The notes beneath the pieces were generated by a model that did not search any database, was not told where the DNA came from, and saw only the letters and a program-made list of their open reading frames with translations. DNA of 64,000 nt, taken from positions 1,395,440-1,459,439 of the forward strand of contig NC_006371.1 in the NCBI RefSeq assembly GCF_000196255.1. Reading direction: 5' to 3'. How positions within the stretch are numbered: position 1 is the stretch's first letter; every line of letters begins with the position of its first letter. This stretch comes from Photobacterium profundum SS9 (GTDB lineage Bacteria; Pseudomonadota; Gammaproteobacteria; Enterobacterales; Vibrionaceae). Below, in pieces: positions 18,752-28,693 of the stretch. Position numbers and translations under genes: made by a program.

Positions 18752-19258
18752 TCAATCAACAACTTCGACTCGCATATCACCTTCAACTTGTTGAACAGAT
18801 TCGATTAATTGTTCTAAATTTGTTTGGCTTGGTACATCAATTGAAAGTTCAGCAAAAAACAACGTTTTCCCTAAATCTGGCACCCCAATTCGATGGTTTT
18901 CAATTCGATCAATGTTAATACCTATATCCTGTAAAATATTGGTGATATCGTTAACAATGCCGGGACGGTCGCTTGATTCAACTTTTAATGTGATGTGCTC
19001 TGTTTTCACAAATACCTGCGGTTGATCACTTTTTACAACATTTACGTAAAAATCACTAAGTTTATTGAATTCAGACTCTAACTGTTCTGCAAAAGCATCT
19101 GGAATTTCGATCTTAATAATACCCACAAGCTGTTGGTCTAAACGGCTAATTTTACTTACTAGCCATTTCCCGCCAAGTTCATGGGTTTTTGCTGCAAGTT
19201 GATTAATTAATTGTGGGTGATCTTTGCCTGCAAGAGTAATTGTTAAATGAGAATTCAT
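18752..19258 (-). CDS. Two-ACT-domain protein, GcvR-like regulator
   Basis: 168 residues comprising two ACT folds, the first at about 3-75 (TITLAGKDHPQLINQLAAK) and the second at about 83-165 (HITLKVESSDRPGIVNDITN). This is the layout of GcvR, which senses glycine and antagonises GcvA. The start at 19258 is supported by AGGGGA seven bases upstream. The partner gcvA is not nearby, so this may be a paralogue. Confidence 0.75.
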   Translation of the reverse strand: MNSHLTITLAGKDHPQLINQLAAKTHELGGKWLVSKISRLDQQLVGIIKIEIPDAFAEQLESEFNKLSDFYVNVVKSDQPQVFVKTEHITLKVESSDRPGIVNDITNILQDIGINIDRIENHRIGVPDLGKTLFFAELSIDVPSQTNLEQLIESVQQVEGDMRVEVVD

Positions 19259-19414
19259 AAGCCGTCCCCTTCTATTGATGCAACCTAAAGCTCTATTAAT
19301 TAGATTAGCAAGCAAAAGGCTACCCTGCAGTGATTAAGTTCATACAAACTATTGATTCTTACTATTTAGTCTATATAAGTGTTCAGTTATAACGTTTGCA
19401 TCAAATGATCTGTA

Positions 19415-20242
19415 TTACGCATCCAGAAATAGATCACGCATCAGATCATCACAGTTAGGATCATGCTTATATTGATCGAAATCTGTAAAGCCTCTTTCTT
19501 TGAGCAAACCTTCATCAATCAATGTTTGACCACTTAATTGTAAGCCTTCTGTCTTAATAATTTCTAACGCCGCTTCTGCCATAATACGAGGCGTTCTTGA
19601 ATGTTTTAGCAACTCTTTGCCAATCGCAAATTCAACCGCAGCTGTAGCTATTGAAGTCTGCGGCCATAGTGTTGCTGCTGAAATGCCATCATCTCTTAAC
19701 TCTTCAGCTAATCCCATGGTTAACAGTGTCATGCCATATTTTGTGATTGTGTAGGGAATATAGGGTTTCAACCAATGCGAAGCGAGATTAATAGGCGGGG
19801 ATAACGTAATAATATGGGGGTTACGGCTTTTCTTTAAATACGGTATCGCCGCTTTAGAGCACACAAATGAGCCACGTACATTGATCGAATTAATGAGATC
19901 GAAGCGCTTAGTGTCTGTATCTTGTAGCCGCGTTAGTACTATTGCACTGGCATTATTCACTAGTACATCAATACTACCAAAGGTTTCAAACGCTTGTTGC
20001 ATTGCAAGGTTAACAGCTTCCTCATCTCGTACATCCAGCTTAATCGCCAACGCATGGCCACCCGCCTCTTCGACTTCTTGGGCAACGCTATGAATGGTAC
20101 CTGATAATTTAGGGTGTGGTTGATCAGACTTTGCAGCGATAACAATGTTAGCGCCTTGTTGAGCACAAATTAAAGCTATTTCACGGCCAATTCCTCGGCT
20201 AGAGCCGGTAATAAAAACAGTAACGCCTGTTAATGCTGCCAT
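19415..20242 (-). CDS. SDR-family NAD(P)-dependent oxidoreductase
   Basis: 275 residues in the short-chain dehydrogenase fold. The cofactor motif TGSSRGIG lies at about 11-18, NNAS (a variant of NNAG) at about 94-97, and YTITK carries the active-site Tyr and Lys; Ser is at SPPINL. The C-terminus matches the HSDL2-type SDRs (QTLIDEGLLKERGFTDFDQY). Start 20242 chosen because the Rossmann fold begins six residues later and AAGGGA precedes it. Substrate unknown; possibly fatty-acyl related. Confidence 0.85.
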   Translation of the reverse strand: MAALTGVTVFITGSSRGIGREIALICAQQGANIVIAAKSDQPHPKLSGTIHSVAQEVEEAGGHALAIKLDVRDEEAVNLAMQQAFETFGSIDVLVNNASAIVLTRLQDTDTKRFDLINSINVRGSFVCSKAAIPYLKKSRNPHIITLSPPINLASHWLKPYIPYTITKYGMTLLTMGLAEELRDDGISAATLWPQTSIATAAVEFAIGKELLKHSRTPRIMAEAALEIIKTEGLQLSGQTLIDEGLLKERGFTDFDQYKHDPNCDDLMRDLFLDA

Positions 20243-20394
20243 CAGTACTATTCCCTTATTAAGTGTGTTTTTGTTGAGTGTTAATCCATATTTTTCACAC
20301 AAGACATAACTGACTAAAATTATAGACGGAGATTTTTACGTTAGCTTTTTTTCTAGAGTATTTACTGAAAATTTATTAACCGTTAATTTTTTTG

Positions 20395-20423
20395 TACCCA
20401 AGTTACCTCAAGATGCAGGATTC
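20395..20423. repeat. Dispersed hairpin repeat, copy 2 (inverted partial)
   Basis: Reverse complement of the right half of 8901-8955 (GAATCCTGCATCTTGAGGT...CTT-GGTA). Vibrionaceae intergenic regions commonly carry such units. Located 54 bases before the GST start. Confidence 0.65.
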
Positions 20424-20476
20424 ATTAAGTCACGTTACTATAGCTATAGATTCTTTTCTGTATTCAGGAAAACACC

Positions 20477-21124
20477 ATGCCACATCCTATACTGTATTCT
20501 TTTCGTCGCTGTCCTTACGCTATGCGTGCACGAATGGGATTATTATTAGCAAAGCGTTCTGTCATGCTGCGTGAAATACTGTTAAAAAATAAACCTGCCG
20601 ACATGCTTGCTGCATCAAAAAAAGGAACAGTACCCGTTTTGATCTTGAATGATGGGTCGGTGATAGATGAAAGCCTAGATATTATGCAATGGGCACTTCA
20701 GCAAAATGACCCAGCGAATTTACTCTGCATCGACAATCCATCGATTCAATCTGACATTGACGCATTAATTGCTACTTGTGATGGCGAATTCAAAGGCTGG
20801 TTAGATAAGTACAAATATGCTGACCGTCACCCTGACTTTCCAGAAGAGTACTATCGCCAGCAAGGCATGCATTTTTTAAATGTACTCGAAGAGCGATTGA
20901 GTACTTCCAATTATTTATTGGGTACAGCGCCCACCCTAGCGGACTATGCGATTTTCCCCTTTATTCGCCAATTCGCGCATGTTGATCGACAATGGTTTGA
21001 ACAATCATCTTATCCGAAGATTCAAGACTGGTTAACAAAACACTTAGAGAGCGACGTGTTTTCGAAAGTAATGGCAAAATACCCTCTTTGGCTTGATAAT
21101 CATGAATCTTTTCTTTTTGAGTAA
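20477..21124 (+). CDS. Glutathione S-transferase family protein
   Basis: 215 residues. Thioredoxin-fold N-terminal domain with CPYAMRAR at about 12-19, where Cys12 is the likely thiol-reactive residue, and the cis-Pro segment GTVPVL. Then the helical C-terminal domain (TLADYAIFPFIRQFAHVD), with the N-capping box Asp. This omega-like or Grx2-like pattern suggests glutathione-dependent reduction or deglutathionylation. AGGAAAACACC precedes the ATG. Confidence 0.85.
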   Translation: MPHPILYSFRRCPYAMRARMGLLLAKRSVMLREILLKNKPADMLAASKKGTVPVLILNDGSVIDESLDIMQWALQQNDPANLLCIDNPSIQSDIDALIATCDGEFKGWLDKYKYADRHPDFPEEYYRQQGMHFLNVLEERLSTSNYLLGTAPTLADYAIFPFIRQFAHVDRQWFEQSSYPKIQDWLTKHLESDVFSKVMAKYPLWLDNHESFLFE

Positions 21125-21139
21125 ATTTTAAAGGATTAT

Positions 21140-21361
21140 ATGATGAGTAGTCACATCCAATCACTGTGGCAGCGGTTTTCAAGCTCATGTCTCGCAGTAA
21201 TGGATTTTCAGCAGCGCGTGTGGATTGTCAGCATAGGTGAAGGCTTAAGTTGTGACACCTTCGTCGTCGATGAAGACAGTTTCACCGAGCCACTACAATG
21301 GATGAAAAGAAAACACTACACAAATACCATGCTTGTACAGGTTTCTAATATAAATCGCTAG
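21140..21361 (+). CDS. Small hypothetical protein downstream of GST
   Basis: 73 residues with AAGGA just before MM. It follows the GST by 15 bases and is probably co-transcribed. No domain recognised; composition is that of a globular protein with QRVWIVSIGEGL strand-like segment. It is the last host gene before the prophage integrase. Confidence 0.55.
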   Translation: MMSSHIQSLWQRFSSSCLAVMDFQQRVWIVSIGEGLSCDTFVVDEDSFTEPLQWMKRKHYTNTMLVQVSNINR

Positions 21362-21537
21362 TTACGTTTTTCCATGTTCATATCAGTGCATAATTGTACA
21401 CATAAATCCCTGTTACATATGAACTTTTATCAATATGTCATCGAGTGCCGTTCTAGCCTATTTTATGATGAAGTAGTATATTTGTGTGCATATTTGTGTG
21501 TATATTTTTGATGTATTTTCTGCCATCGGAGTAAAAT

Positions 21538-22779
21538 ATGTTAACTGACTTTGCATTAAAGAAGCAGCTAAATAAAAAACGTATTGGCATAGTCAGAGAA
21601 AAAGATCGGGATGGTCTTTATATAAGAGTCTCTCCCAAAGGGAAGATCGTCTTTTATATACGCTATCGCTACGCAGGAAAAGCGAAAGACATGGATCTCG
21701 GCTCATACCCTTTAATGTCACTAAAAAATGCCAGAATCACGAATGAATCCTATAGAGCATTAATCGAACAAGGCCGCGACCCAAAAATCGAGAAACAATT
21801 AGCACAGCAGAATATTAGTGACGATATCTCATTTGGTGAATTATTTGAGCTTTGGTATGAAAAAGAATGTAAGCCCACAATAAAAAGGCATGAACGTATA
21901 TACAAACAGATAGTGTTCAATACTAATAAGTCATGTGCAAAATTACCCGCCTCTAAATTAACGACGCATTTCTGGCTAGATTTATTAGAGAATATCAGAA
22001 ACCGAGCGCCAGCAGTTTCTGGCAAATTACTTGGTCACATAAAAAAGATCTATGCATTTGGTATTCGCCGACGATTAGTTCACGACAACCCTGTTCAGTC
22101 TTTAAACGCAAAACGAGATTTACTGGTTGTAAATAATAATAACAATAGATTCCTAACAGACGAGGAAATCCGATCCTTATTTACTTACATATCAGCAAAA
22201 AATAGCTTCTCAACAAGAAACTCGTTAGTCATACATTTTGCTCTAATCTATGGGTGCAGAATGGGCGAAATGAGCCTAACAAAACGGGAACACTTCGATT
22301 TTGATAATTTGATTTGGACTCTTCCACCTGAATGTCACAAAACAGGGGGCAAGACAAAGAAACCATTAGTACGTCCAATCATCGAATGCTCAGTACCAAT
22401 GATCAAAGAACTATTTGCGCTATCTGACAACAACGAATATTTACTGAGTAACCAAAGTGGTGTCCCATACACCGGTACATTTTGGACGAGATGGCCTGCA
22501 TTCATTGACACATGGCTAAAAAAGAATGGATACGATGAAATTAGTCAGTGGGGCATACACACGCTTCGTAAGACGATGAGAACTAACATATCACCTCTCA
22601 CTCTCAAGATGCCCCACGTTGCCGAGAAAATGCTCGGTCACAAACTACAGGGCGTGTGGTCCGTCTATGACCACTATGACTACCTTGATGAACAACGAGA
22701 AGTTTACACAGCATGGTGGAATAAGCTCGAAAGGATCCTAGCAAATACTGAGAATGTGGTGGGGATCAAGAAGGCCTAA
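21538..22779 (+). CDS. int: Prophage tyrosine recombinase (P4-type integrase)
   Basis: 413 residues. N-terminal DUF4102-type arm-binding domain (KDRDGLYIRVSPKGKIVFYI; DLGSYPLMSLKNAR), core-binding domain, and catalytic domain with Arg in YGCRMGEM (about 242), HTLR (about 341-344), GHK (about 366) and the Tyr in VYDHYDY near 380-384. It cuts and joins attP and attB. CGGAG lies nine bases upstream of the ATG. P4-type integrases usually lie just inside one att site, so the left prophage boundary is expected in 21362-21537; I could not identify the core or a tRNA target. Confidence 0.9.
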   Translation: MLTDFALKKQLNKKRIGIVREKDRDGLYIRVSPKGKIVFYIRYRYAGKAKDMDLGSYPLMSLKNARITNESYRALIEQGRDPKIEKQLAQQNISDDISFGELFELWYEKECKPTIKRHERIYKQIVFNTNKSCAKLPASKLTTHFWLDLLENIRNRAPAVSGKLLGHIKKIYAFGIRRRLVHDNPVQSLNAKRDLLVVNNNNNRFLTDEEIRSLFTYISAKNSFSTRNSLVIHFALIYGCRMGEMSLTKREHFDFDNLIWTLPPECHKTGGKTKKPLVRPIIECSVPMIKELFALSDNNEYLLSNQSGVPYTGTFWTRWPAFIDTWLKKNGYDEISQWGIHTLRKTMRTNISPLTLKMPHVAEKMLGHKLQGVWSVYDHYDYLDEQREVYTAWWNKLERILANTENVVGIKKA

Positions 22780-22948
22780 AAGAGAAAAATGTAGTTAATG
22801 ATTTAAGCGACAACTTTTTATAATCAAACCTAGATTGAATCCTTAACCTTGATAAACGTGTACTTCTTAATGTTCGGTGCAATGTCGGCAGAAGAGATCT
22901 TTGTCGGGGCTGCGGTTAATAGGACACATTGACGGTAAATAAAATAAA

Positions 22949-23998
22949 TTACGCAATACGTCCATTAATCGTACCGAGATTATTGATGGTCACATTACGC
23001 CCCTTCTTTTTCTTTTTAATCGCCCATCCTCCACGCCCTCCATAAGCACCTTGACTCGCCCCCCCTGAATTACCATTAGCACCCGTTCTCCCTCGGATCC
23101 CAGTTTGAGCCCACCCCCCTCCATTACCGCCAGCACCACCTCGCCCAGCATTACGACCTCCATCCCTGCCAGCTGAACCATTCTGTTTACCTTGACCATA
23201 ACCTTGACCTCGTCCACCAACACCTCCCGTACCACCATGGGTATAATTGGTTCTAGATCGATAAACAGCATAAGAATATATTCTTGGGTACTGCCATGAT
23301 GGAGTGGTTCGCCTTAGGGAGCCCTTAACGTATGTCCAGCCACCAATAGCCGCGGATGGATTTAAAAAATTGGTTTGAGATTGCCAGACCTGAGCGCCCC
23401 CCCATGTTAAGCGGAATATTCTTGTGGACACTGCTTCCTCAGAAAAGTCCGTGTATCGGGTGGTTTGGGTGTAAATTTCACCAGAAAATGGCTCACGTTG
23501 TACATAACGGCCTCTGCCACCAACCCCTCCTCGACCACCGCCTCCCCCACCACCACGAATAGCACCATGATTGTTAATCGTGATGTTGGCGGAATCCACA
23601 ATAACCGCATCGCCCCCCTTTCTACCCTCACTTCCACCATAACCTTGGATTTCGCCATAGTTATCGATAACAAGCGTGCCTTTCATACCCGACTCAATGG
23701 TCAATAACGCACGTGTGACGCCGCCATTAATGATGGCCCGCTTCGGGATGTTCTGTCTCCAGAAAGCCCCAAAAGTGGCCTTGAGCCCACCCGTCGTTAT
23801 CGTTCTGACAATTTCATTTACAGCGCCATAAAAATCGATGAGGCTAATCGTACCGGAGGTAGGTATGCGGCTATTTTGTGGGTTATCAGGCACACGACCA
23901 CCGCCGCGGTAATACTCAGTCAATGCGTGTGGGGGCTCCCCACCAAACTCATCGACAATGTCCTGCATACTGATGGTGCCCGACGATTTGATGGTCAT
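22949..23998 (-). CDS. Glycine-rich tail-tip adhesin
   Basis: 349 residues, last gene of the late operon. Two copies of a short S-GTIS-(M/L)-x-D-(I/F) repeat occur near residues 5-15 and 46-56, common at the N-terminus of phage tail-tip receptor proteins. The C-terminal half carries several GGxGGxGG runs (about 125-150, 250-340) like the polyglycine type II lattice of T-even gp38 adhesins, which present the receptor-binding loops. Likely sets host range. Overlaps the next upstream gene by four bases. Confidence 0.7.
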   Translation of the reverse strand: MTIKSSGTISMQDIVDEFGGEPPHALTEYYRGGGRVPDNPQNSRIPTSGTISLIDFYGAVNEIVRTITTGGLKATFGAFWRQNIPKRAIINGGVTRALLTIESGMKGTLVIDNYGEIQGYGGSEGRKGGDAVIVDSANITINNHGAIRGGGGGGGRGGVGGRGRYVQREPFSGEIYTQTTRYTDFSEEAVSTRIFRLTWGGAQVWQSQTNFLNPSAAIGGWTYVKGSLRRTTPSWQYPRIYSYAVYRSRTNYTHGGTGGVGGRGQGYGQGKQNGSAGRDGGRNAGRGGAGGNGGGWAQTGIRGRTGANGNSGGASQGAYGGRGGWAIKKKKKGRNVTINNLGTINGRIA

Positions 23999-24426
23999 AG
24001 CGTTTTCTTCGCCGTGACATTTTGCTCAGCACTCACATTACCGGTCGAGTCAATCTGCCAGATGATATTTTGGCCATATAGGATCTGTAGATTTCCGTCC
24101 GTTTCTCTTACTGTAAAATCGCCAAATTGCCCTTTTTGATTGAGCGCTTCCTGCAGACCAGGTACATCCTCAACACCCGTTGGCAATAAATCCATCGAGT
24201 CGAAGAGCTTTGTTTCCGTCCCATCAGCGCCATTATTGTAAATCTCGATGTGCTTTTTTGCTCTCACCGTCTTAAAGGCGGTGCGTTTCAATCCAGCCAC
24301 CAGCCCGCCCATCCCCGAATAATCCATTGTCCATAAACGAATAATGTGGCCTCGGAGGGTTTGCAACACCTCTGTTGAGTAATTGCTACTCAAATCTGGC
24401 TTAGACAAATTATTTTGATCTGACAT
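23995..24426 (-). CDS. Tail fibre-associated protein
   Basis: 143 residues between the J-like gene and the adhesin. No recognised domain, but the segment TGVEDVPGLQEALNQKGQFGD resembles linker or trimerising parts of phage tail fibres, and NGNLQ/STGNVSAEQNVTA fits fibre repeats. Probably a fibre connector or chaperone. Confidence 0.5.
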   Translation of the reverse strand: MSDQNNLSKPDLSSNYSTEVLQTLRGHIIRLWTMDYSGMGGLVAGLKRTAFKTVRAKKHIEIYNNGADGTETKLFDSMDLLPTGVEDVPGLQEALNQKGQFGDFTVRETDGNLQILYGQNIIWQIDSTGNVSAEQNVTAKKTL

Positions 24427-24428
24427 GA

Positions 24429-27400
24429 CTAATATCCCCCGAGTAAAATTGATACAGAGCCGCTAATACGAACACTGTGTTCATCCCACGCCATTATCCT
24501 GACCGTGGGATAAGTGCCGCTGTCATCGATGATCACATTGGTTTTGGTGATCGCAGGACTATTACGCGGAGTGACGATGGCACTGACAATATCGAGCCAG
24601 TTTTTTGTCGGATTAAAGAGGGTGCCGTTAACGTCTGAGGCACCTAGTTCAACACGACCCGACTCCGTTTTATCTTCAACCCTGATGTCCACATTCACCG
24701 AGGTCACGATAATCAAATCATCACGGCCAACACCTTCAGCAACCACGGTGATACGGACATATCTAATATTTGATGCTTGCACTTCAATCGCGCCAACCGG
24801 TGCAGTCCGCCAAACGACCTTGTCCTGACTCCACTCAATCTTGATGGTTGCCGATACCGTACCGACACTGTGTGATTGAGCCAACCTGACAGAAATAGTC
24901 GCGGACGAGAGGAGCTTCCCCACATCTTTCACTCCCACCAGCTGGGCACGCTCAGCACCGGGCTCAAAGTAAACGGGGAAACGGGCATCTATCTGATCTT
25001 GTATCGTGCGCCATTGACGGGAGGAAAAATGCTGCCCCCATGTTTCACTCGTCAGGATCGGCAGGAATAACTCCCCATCGACATAGGCAGCATTGGACAA
25101 TGTTGCACCTTCCACCGCGTTGTAATTCATGGCAATCGCATAGTTCGCTGGAAGTGACGCCGTCACATCAACATTTCTAATTTGGCTCACATTGCCTGCG
25201 ACATCTTCAGCTGACATGAATACCCTGAAATCCCCCCCAGAGGTGAACAGCACGACATCGGAACGAGAGTCTGCCCCCGCCTTCCCGTAGAACGTCGCCG
25301 TGGTAATATCGCTATTCACGCTGCCAATGCTGAGCATATAGCTTTTGATCGGCTGGCTTGTTTTTGCATCTTCCCACGATAACGACAGGGCATTTACCTG
25401 CATCGATGCTCTTGATATTTTCACGTCTGCTGGTGGTGAAATATTCAGGTTCACGGAAGACGCGGTCGTACTCGGAAGGGAGGGATTCCAATGACGGGCC
25501 CAGAATCGGTGATTACCAGTGGGTAACCATTTACTTAAGAAGGTATTGCCTTTCACCTCCGTCAGCACCTGCGCCGTGGCGAACGTTGAACCGCACCTCA
25601 ACTCAGTGCGTACATAATCAGGATCTTGGCAATCGTCCCACGAAATCAAAATACCATTATTGGAGATCCCCGCCTTCAGGCCAAACACCTCCGTAGCTGG
25701 GTACGTTTCATCATGAATGGTGAAGGAGATTGAACTCGGCTCAGTGACTCTGCCATCATTCAGGTGGGCTGAGACGTTGGCTTCATACACCCCTTTCGGA
25801 ACGTCAAAACTGAGATCCTGATAACCCGTTTTTATTTCATTCCACGTACCACCATCCTGAAGCCGATAATTGAACAGGTAATAATCGGCATCGAGTAACC
25901 GTAACCAGGAAGCAGAAGCCACAGGTAGCCTCACGTGCTCTCGCGTCCACCGGCGTCCTTCTATCACATTCAGACCCACGACGGTTTCACTCACCGTGGT
26001 ACCAAGATCAACATTGATCGCTGAAAAGCCCGGATGATGAATATAATTACTGCTCTCAGCATCAAAGTAGTCTTGGGTATAATCAATGGCTGAGAATGTA
26101 AATCCCTCACTGCCCGAGGCCTGCACGTCGATAATTTTCACCTTGCGGCCTGGTGTCGCAGAGGGGTCATAAAACCAGAGGAAATCACACGCCTGACTGT
26201 CACTTTCAAACGGCAGTAACGTATCAGGGGTCGAGGTTACCCCAGACGATAACGCAATCTTATTGCCGTCTACCGCCGACACCCTATAGGTTTCATACAT
26301 CCCATTTGGGTACCGTATGCCCAATACCCCAGCATTAGCACCAATCGGCTCCGGCACATCACTATCAAGATACACATTAAAATGATCGCCCCCGTCAATG
26401 AGTCTGCCGGAGTGAGACCAGCTCACCATGTCATGACTCAGTAGAACGACATCCCCTTTCGAGGCAACAAGCCCTTCAACATCGGTTTCCCAATGTGTTC
26501 TGCGTTTGAAGTGTTGCTGTGAAGCTGCAAGCAATGACGCTTCTTTCCCAGCCTGATCTTTATCGGTACAACCAATGAAATCCATTTCGACCGGATTATC
26601 TGGATTTTGGATCCCCCCTACCGTGGCTCTTACGCTGTCAGCCTGCCAATTGTTGGCCGCATTCTTAAAATTGATGATAAATTCATCCGCCAACTTCCCT
26701 GAAATGTAGTCAATGCTGAATGTACCGGCTTTGATATTGGCAGGACCAAACACTGCCACTGGTGATAACTGATCATCATCCCAGATCACGCCGTATTTAC
26801 CGGTCTGCCAGGTGGTTTGCCCACGACCGCAACGGGTAATGATTTCTGCGACACGTTTAACCGACTGACTCGAATTAATGACCGCATTACACTCCAAATT
26901 CTTTCTGTCACACCACACAGCAAACGCTTTGATGGAGTCCAAATCGATGCGATTTTCAGGCAGGCCTGCCCCATACAAACGACGGCCAAGCCGATTTCGC
27001 TGACCTTTGAACCACCACAACAACCACCAGGCAGGGTTTGACGTAAATTGTGTTACCCATGAACTCCCTGTCCACGTGGGAATAGCTGATTGGCAAATAG
27101 CATTAAACTGATCCAGACGTCCCGAAAACTGACCACTCGCCTTGGCAGTAATGCCCATGCGTTTTTGGCCAGTATAATCCGCCTCATCTTTTTGAAATGC
27201 TTTCAGACTTACCCACGATAATTTCCGCGTCTTTTTAGTTGTTTCTATATCGTCAGAGGTTTTCCTGACTTTGACGAGAAAACTGCCGTCATTAACCATT
27301 AAGGGGACAGGATGTGTCGTTCTTGAAGAACTGATTTTATTGCCATGCAAGGTCAGAGTGAAACGGTGTAACAGCAAATCCCTGCCCGAGGTGACCTGGT

Positions 27401-28313
27401 AAATTTCCACATCAACAAGGATGATCTGAGACGTGACGGCCCCCGCATCATTTAAATCAAAGGCAATCACTTGAAAATCCAACTCAAGGGATTGGGTATG
27501 CGCTTTCGTTGAGCGCGTTACCCAGCCATCTGACTTTTTAACCTCAACACCTTGAATGGTATCTATATTGCCGAATGTGGCTGATAGCCTCCCATCAGGG
27601 CCAGATTCTTCCATCGTTATATTGTTGAAGTTACTTATTTCAGCACTGCCAATACGCACATCCGTGAGCGTCAGATTGTGCTGAATACCAAAATGAAAGG
27701 CTTGATAGAGAAACTGCTCATTACCCGAGAAGTCCGTATAAAAGTGAGTGGCCGCATCAGGATAAATCCGCATCTTGCCAATAATAAACATCATCGGTTC
27801 AAACCGGCGCTGGTTATTACTGGCCCCCGAAATGACATACCTTTCCTGCTCGGCGATTTCAGGCGTTTTTCCCGCACTCGGGGGCGGGAACATGGAATTA
27901 ACCAGCATGGTGCCAGCAATGGTTACCGTGGCACTGACGATGGCACCAAATGCACCTGCTGCTGCCTTTCCCCACCCAGCACTTGTCGCCCACCCAGCCG
28001 CCGCACCACCCGTGTAAGCCGACAATACCACAATAGCGATAGCGGCTAAGATACGCCCCGCCTTGCCTTGCACGGCTGCCCTGACATTGATGATGTCATG
28101 AGACTTGAGTCTATAGGCCTGCCAATTGTTCAGCAGGCGCTCTTCATTCACATACACAATGACCGGATGATCATCCATGATCACCACACCGGCTCTCAGT
28201 AAGTACGACGCCAGTGTTTCACCTTCAATGAAATTCAAATCAAATTGCTGGTTTCCCTCTGTGATGAGGGGATGGGGATAATGCGTCAATCGTGCGTGTT
28301 TTAAATCCGCCAT
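24429..28313 (-). CDS. Tail tip attachment protein (lambda J-like)
   Basis: 1294 residues, the central tip protein that contacts the receptor. The N-terminus has a membrane-like alanine-rich helix at about 85-145 (GRILAAIAIVVLSAYTGGAA), as in J/GpI hybrids. A phage-tail_3 type core (AFAVWCDRKNLECNAVINSS to about 560) follows, then fibronectin III-like repeats (about 880-1080). The first ~75 residues resemble the ThiS/GpI ubiquitin-like fold (YVNEERLLNNWQAYRLKSHDIINV), so tail assembly protein I may be fused here. Overlaps the NlpC-like gene by 13 bases. Confidence 0.85.
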   Translation of the reverse strand: MADLKHARLTHYPHPLITEGNQQFDLNFIEGETLASYLLRAGVVIMDDHPVIVYVNEERLLNNWQAYRLKSHDIINVRAAVQGKAGRILAAIAIVVLSAYTGGAAAGWATSAGWGKAAAGAFGAIVSATVTIAGTMLVNSMFPPPSAGKTPEIAEQERYVISGASNNQRRFEPMMFIIGKMRIYPDAATHFYTDFSGNEQFLYQAFHFGIQHNLTLTDVRIGSAEISNFNNITMEESGPDGRLSATFGNIDTIQGVEVKKSDGWVTRSTKAHTQSLELDFQVIAFDLNDAGAVTSQIILVDVEIYQVTSGRDLLLHRFTLTLHGNKISSSRTTHPVPLMVNDGSFLVKVRKTSDDIETTKKTRKLSWVSLKAFQKDEADYTGQKRMGITAKASGQFSGRLDQFNAICQSAIPTWTGSSWVTQFTSNPAWWLLWWFKGQRNRLGRRLYGAGLPENRIDLDSIKAFAVWCDRKNLECNAVINSSQSVKRVAEIITRCGRGQTTWQTGKYGVIWDDDQLSPVAVFGPANIKAGTFSIDYISGKLADEFIINFKNAANNWQADSVRATVGGIQNPDNPVEMDFIGCTDKDQAGKEASLLAASQQHFKRRTHWETDVEGLVASKGDVVLLSHDMVSWSHSGRLIDGGDHFNVYLDSDVPEPIGANAGVLGIRYPNGMYETYRVSAVDGNKIALSSGVTSTPDTLLPFESDSQACDFLWFYDPSATPGRKVKIIDVQASGSEGFTFSAIDYTQDYFDAESSNYIHHPGFSAINVDLGTTVSETVVGLNVIEGRRWTREHVRLPVASASWLRLLDADYYLFNYRLQDGGTWNEIKTGYQDLSFDVPKGVYEANVSAHLNDGRVTEPSSISFTIHDETYPATEVFGLKAGISNNGILISWDDCQDPDYVRTELRCGSTFATAQVLTEVKGNTFLSKWLPTGNHRFWARHWNPSLPSTTASSVNLNISPPADVKISRASMQVNALSLSWEDAKTSQPIKSYMLSIGSVNSDITTATFYGKAGADSRSDVVLFTSGGDFRVFMSAEDVAGNVSQIRNVDVTASLPANYAIAMNYNAVEGATLSNAAYVDGELFLPILTSETWGQHFSSRQWRTIQDQIDARFPVYFEPGAERAQLVGVKDVGKLLSSATISVRLAQSHSVGTVSATIKIEWSQDKVVWRTAPVGAIEVQASNIRYVRITVVAEGVGRDDLIIVTSVNVDIRVEDKTESGRVELGASDVNGTLFNPTKNWLDIVSAIVTPRNSPAITKTNVIIDDSGTYPTVRIMAWDEHSVRISGSVSILLGGY

Positions 28314-28693
28314 TGATAGAAGCCCTCAATCCCACCACCCGCATCAAGTCGCACTAGGCTCATTCTCTCCATCACCACCCCCATTCCCACCAGGTTATGC
28401 AAACACTGCCATTGCCCATTCACAAACGCCGCAACCCCGATATGAGAAGGCTCACCGCGGTCATATAAAATCACGGGGTGCCCCTCGACAGGCTCACTCA
28501 CTCGCAAGGCAAAATCGTCCTTCATCAGCGCAATGGTGGTGGCCTGCCCGCCGTTATCGATAGGTCTGAGGGCATGCTCGGGTGAGGTAATGGATAAATG
28601 GAACTCATTGTTGGCCACCTCGACAGCCAGATCTAAACAGTCATAGATCAAGGGGTCGAAAACACGTCCAATGTATTTTTCAGTCCAGTGCAT
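28301..28693 (-). CDS. NlpC/P60-like tail peptidase
   Basis: 130 residues, position of lambda K. The catalytic Cys lies in YDCLDLA (about 18-24) and the His in PSHIGVA (about 82-88). Such tip peptidases cut peptidoglycan peptides during DNA entry or act in tip maturation. Overlaps its upstream neighbour by one base. Confidence 0.8.
   Translation of the reverse strand: MHWTEKYIGRVFDPLIYDCLDLAVEVANNEFHLSITSPEHALRPIDNGGQATTIALMKDDFALRVSEPVEGHPVILYDRGEPSHIGVAAFVNGQWQCLHNLVGMGVVMERMSLVRLDAGGGIEGFYQWRI

Noticed and set aside
21362..21537. TGTGTGCATATTTGTGTGTATA near the integrase as attL core
   Set aside because: No second copy in the window and no tRNA end; only a location guess.
22990..23707. 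Several long frames opposite or shifted inside the glycine-rich adhesin
   Set aside because: Caused by the GGT/GGC-rich codons of the real gene.
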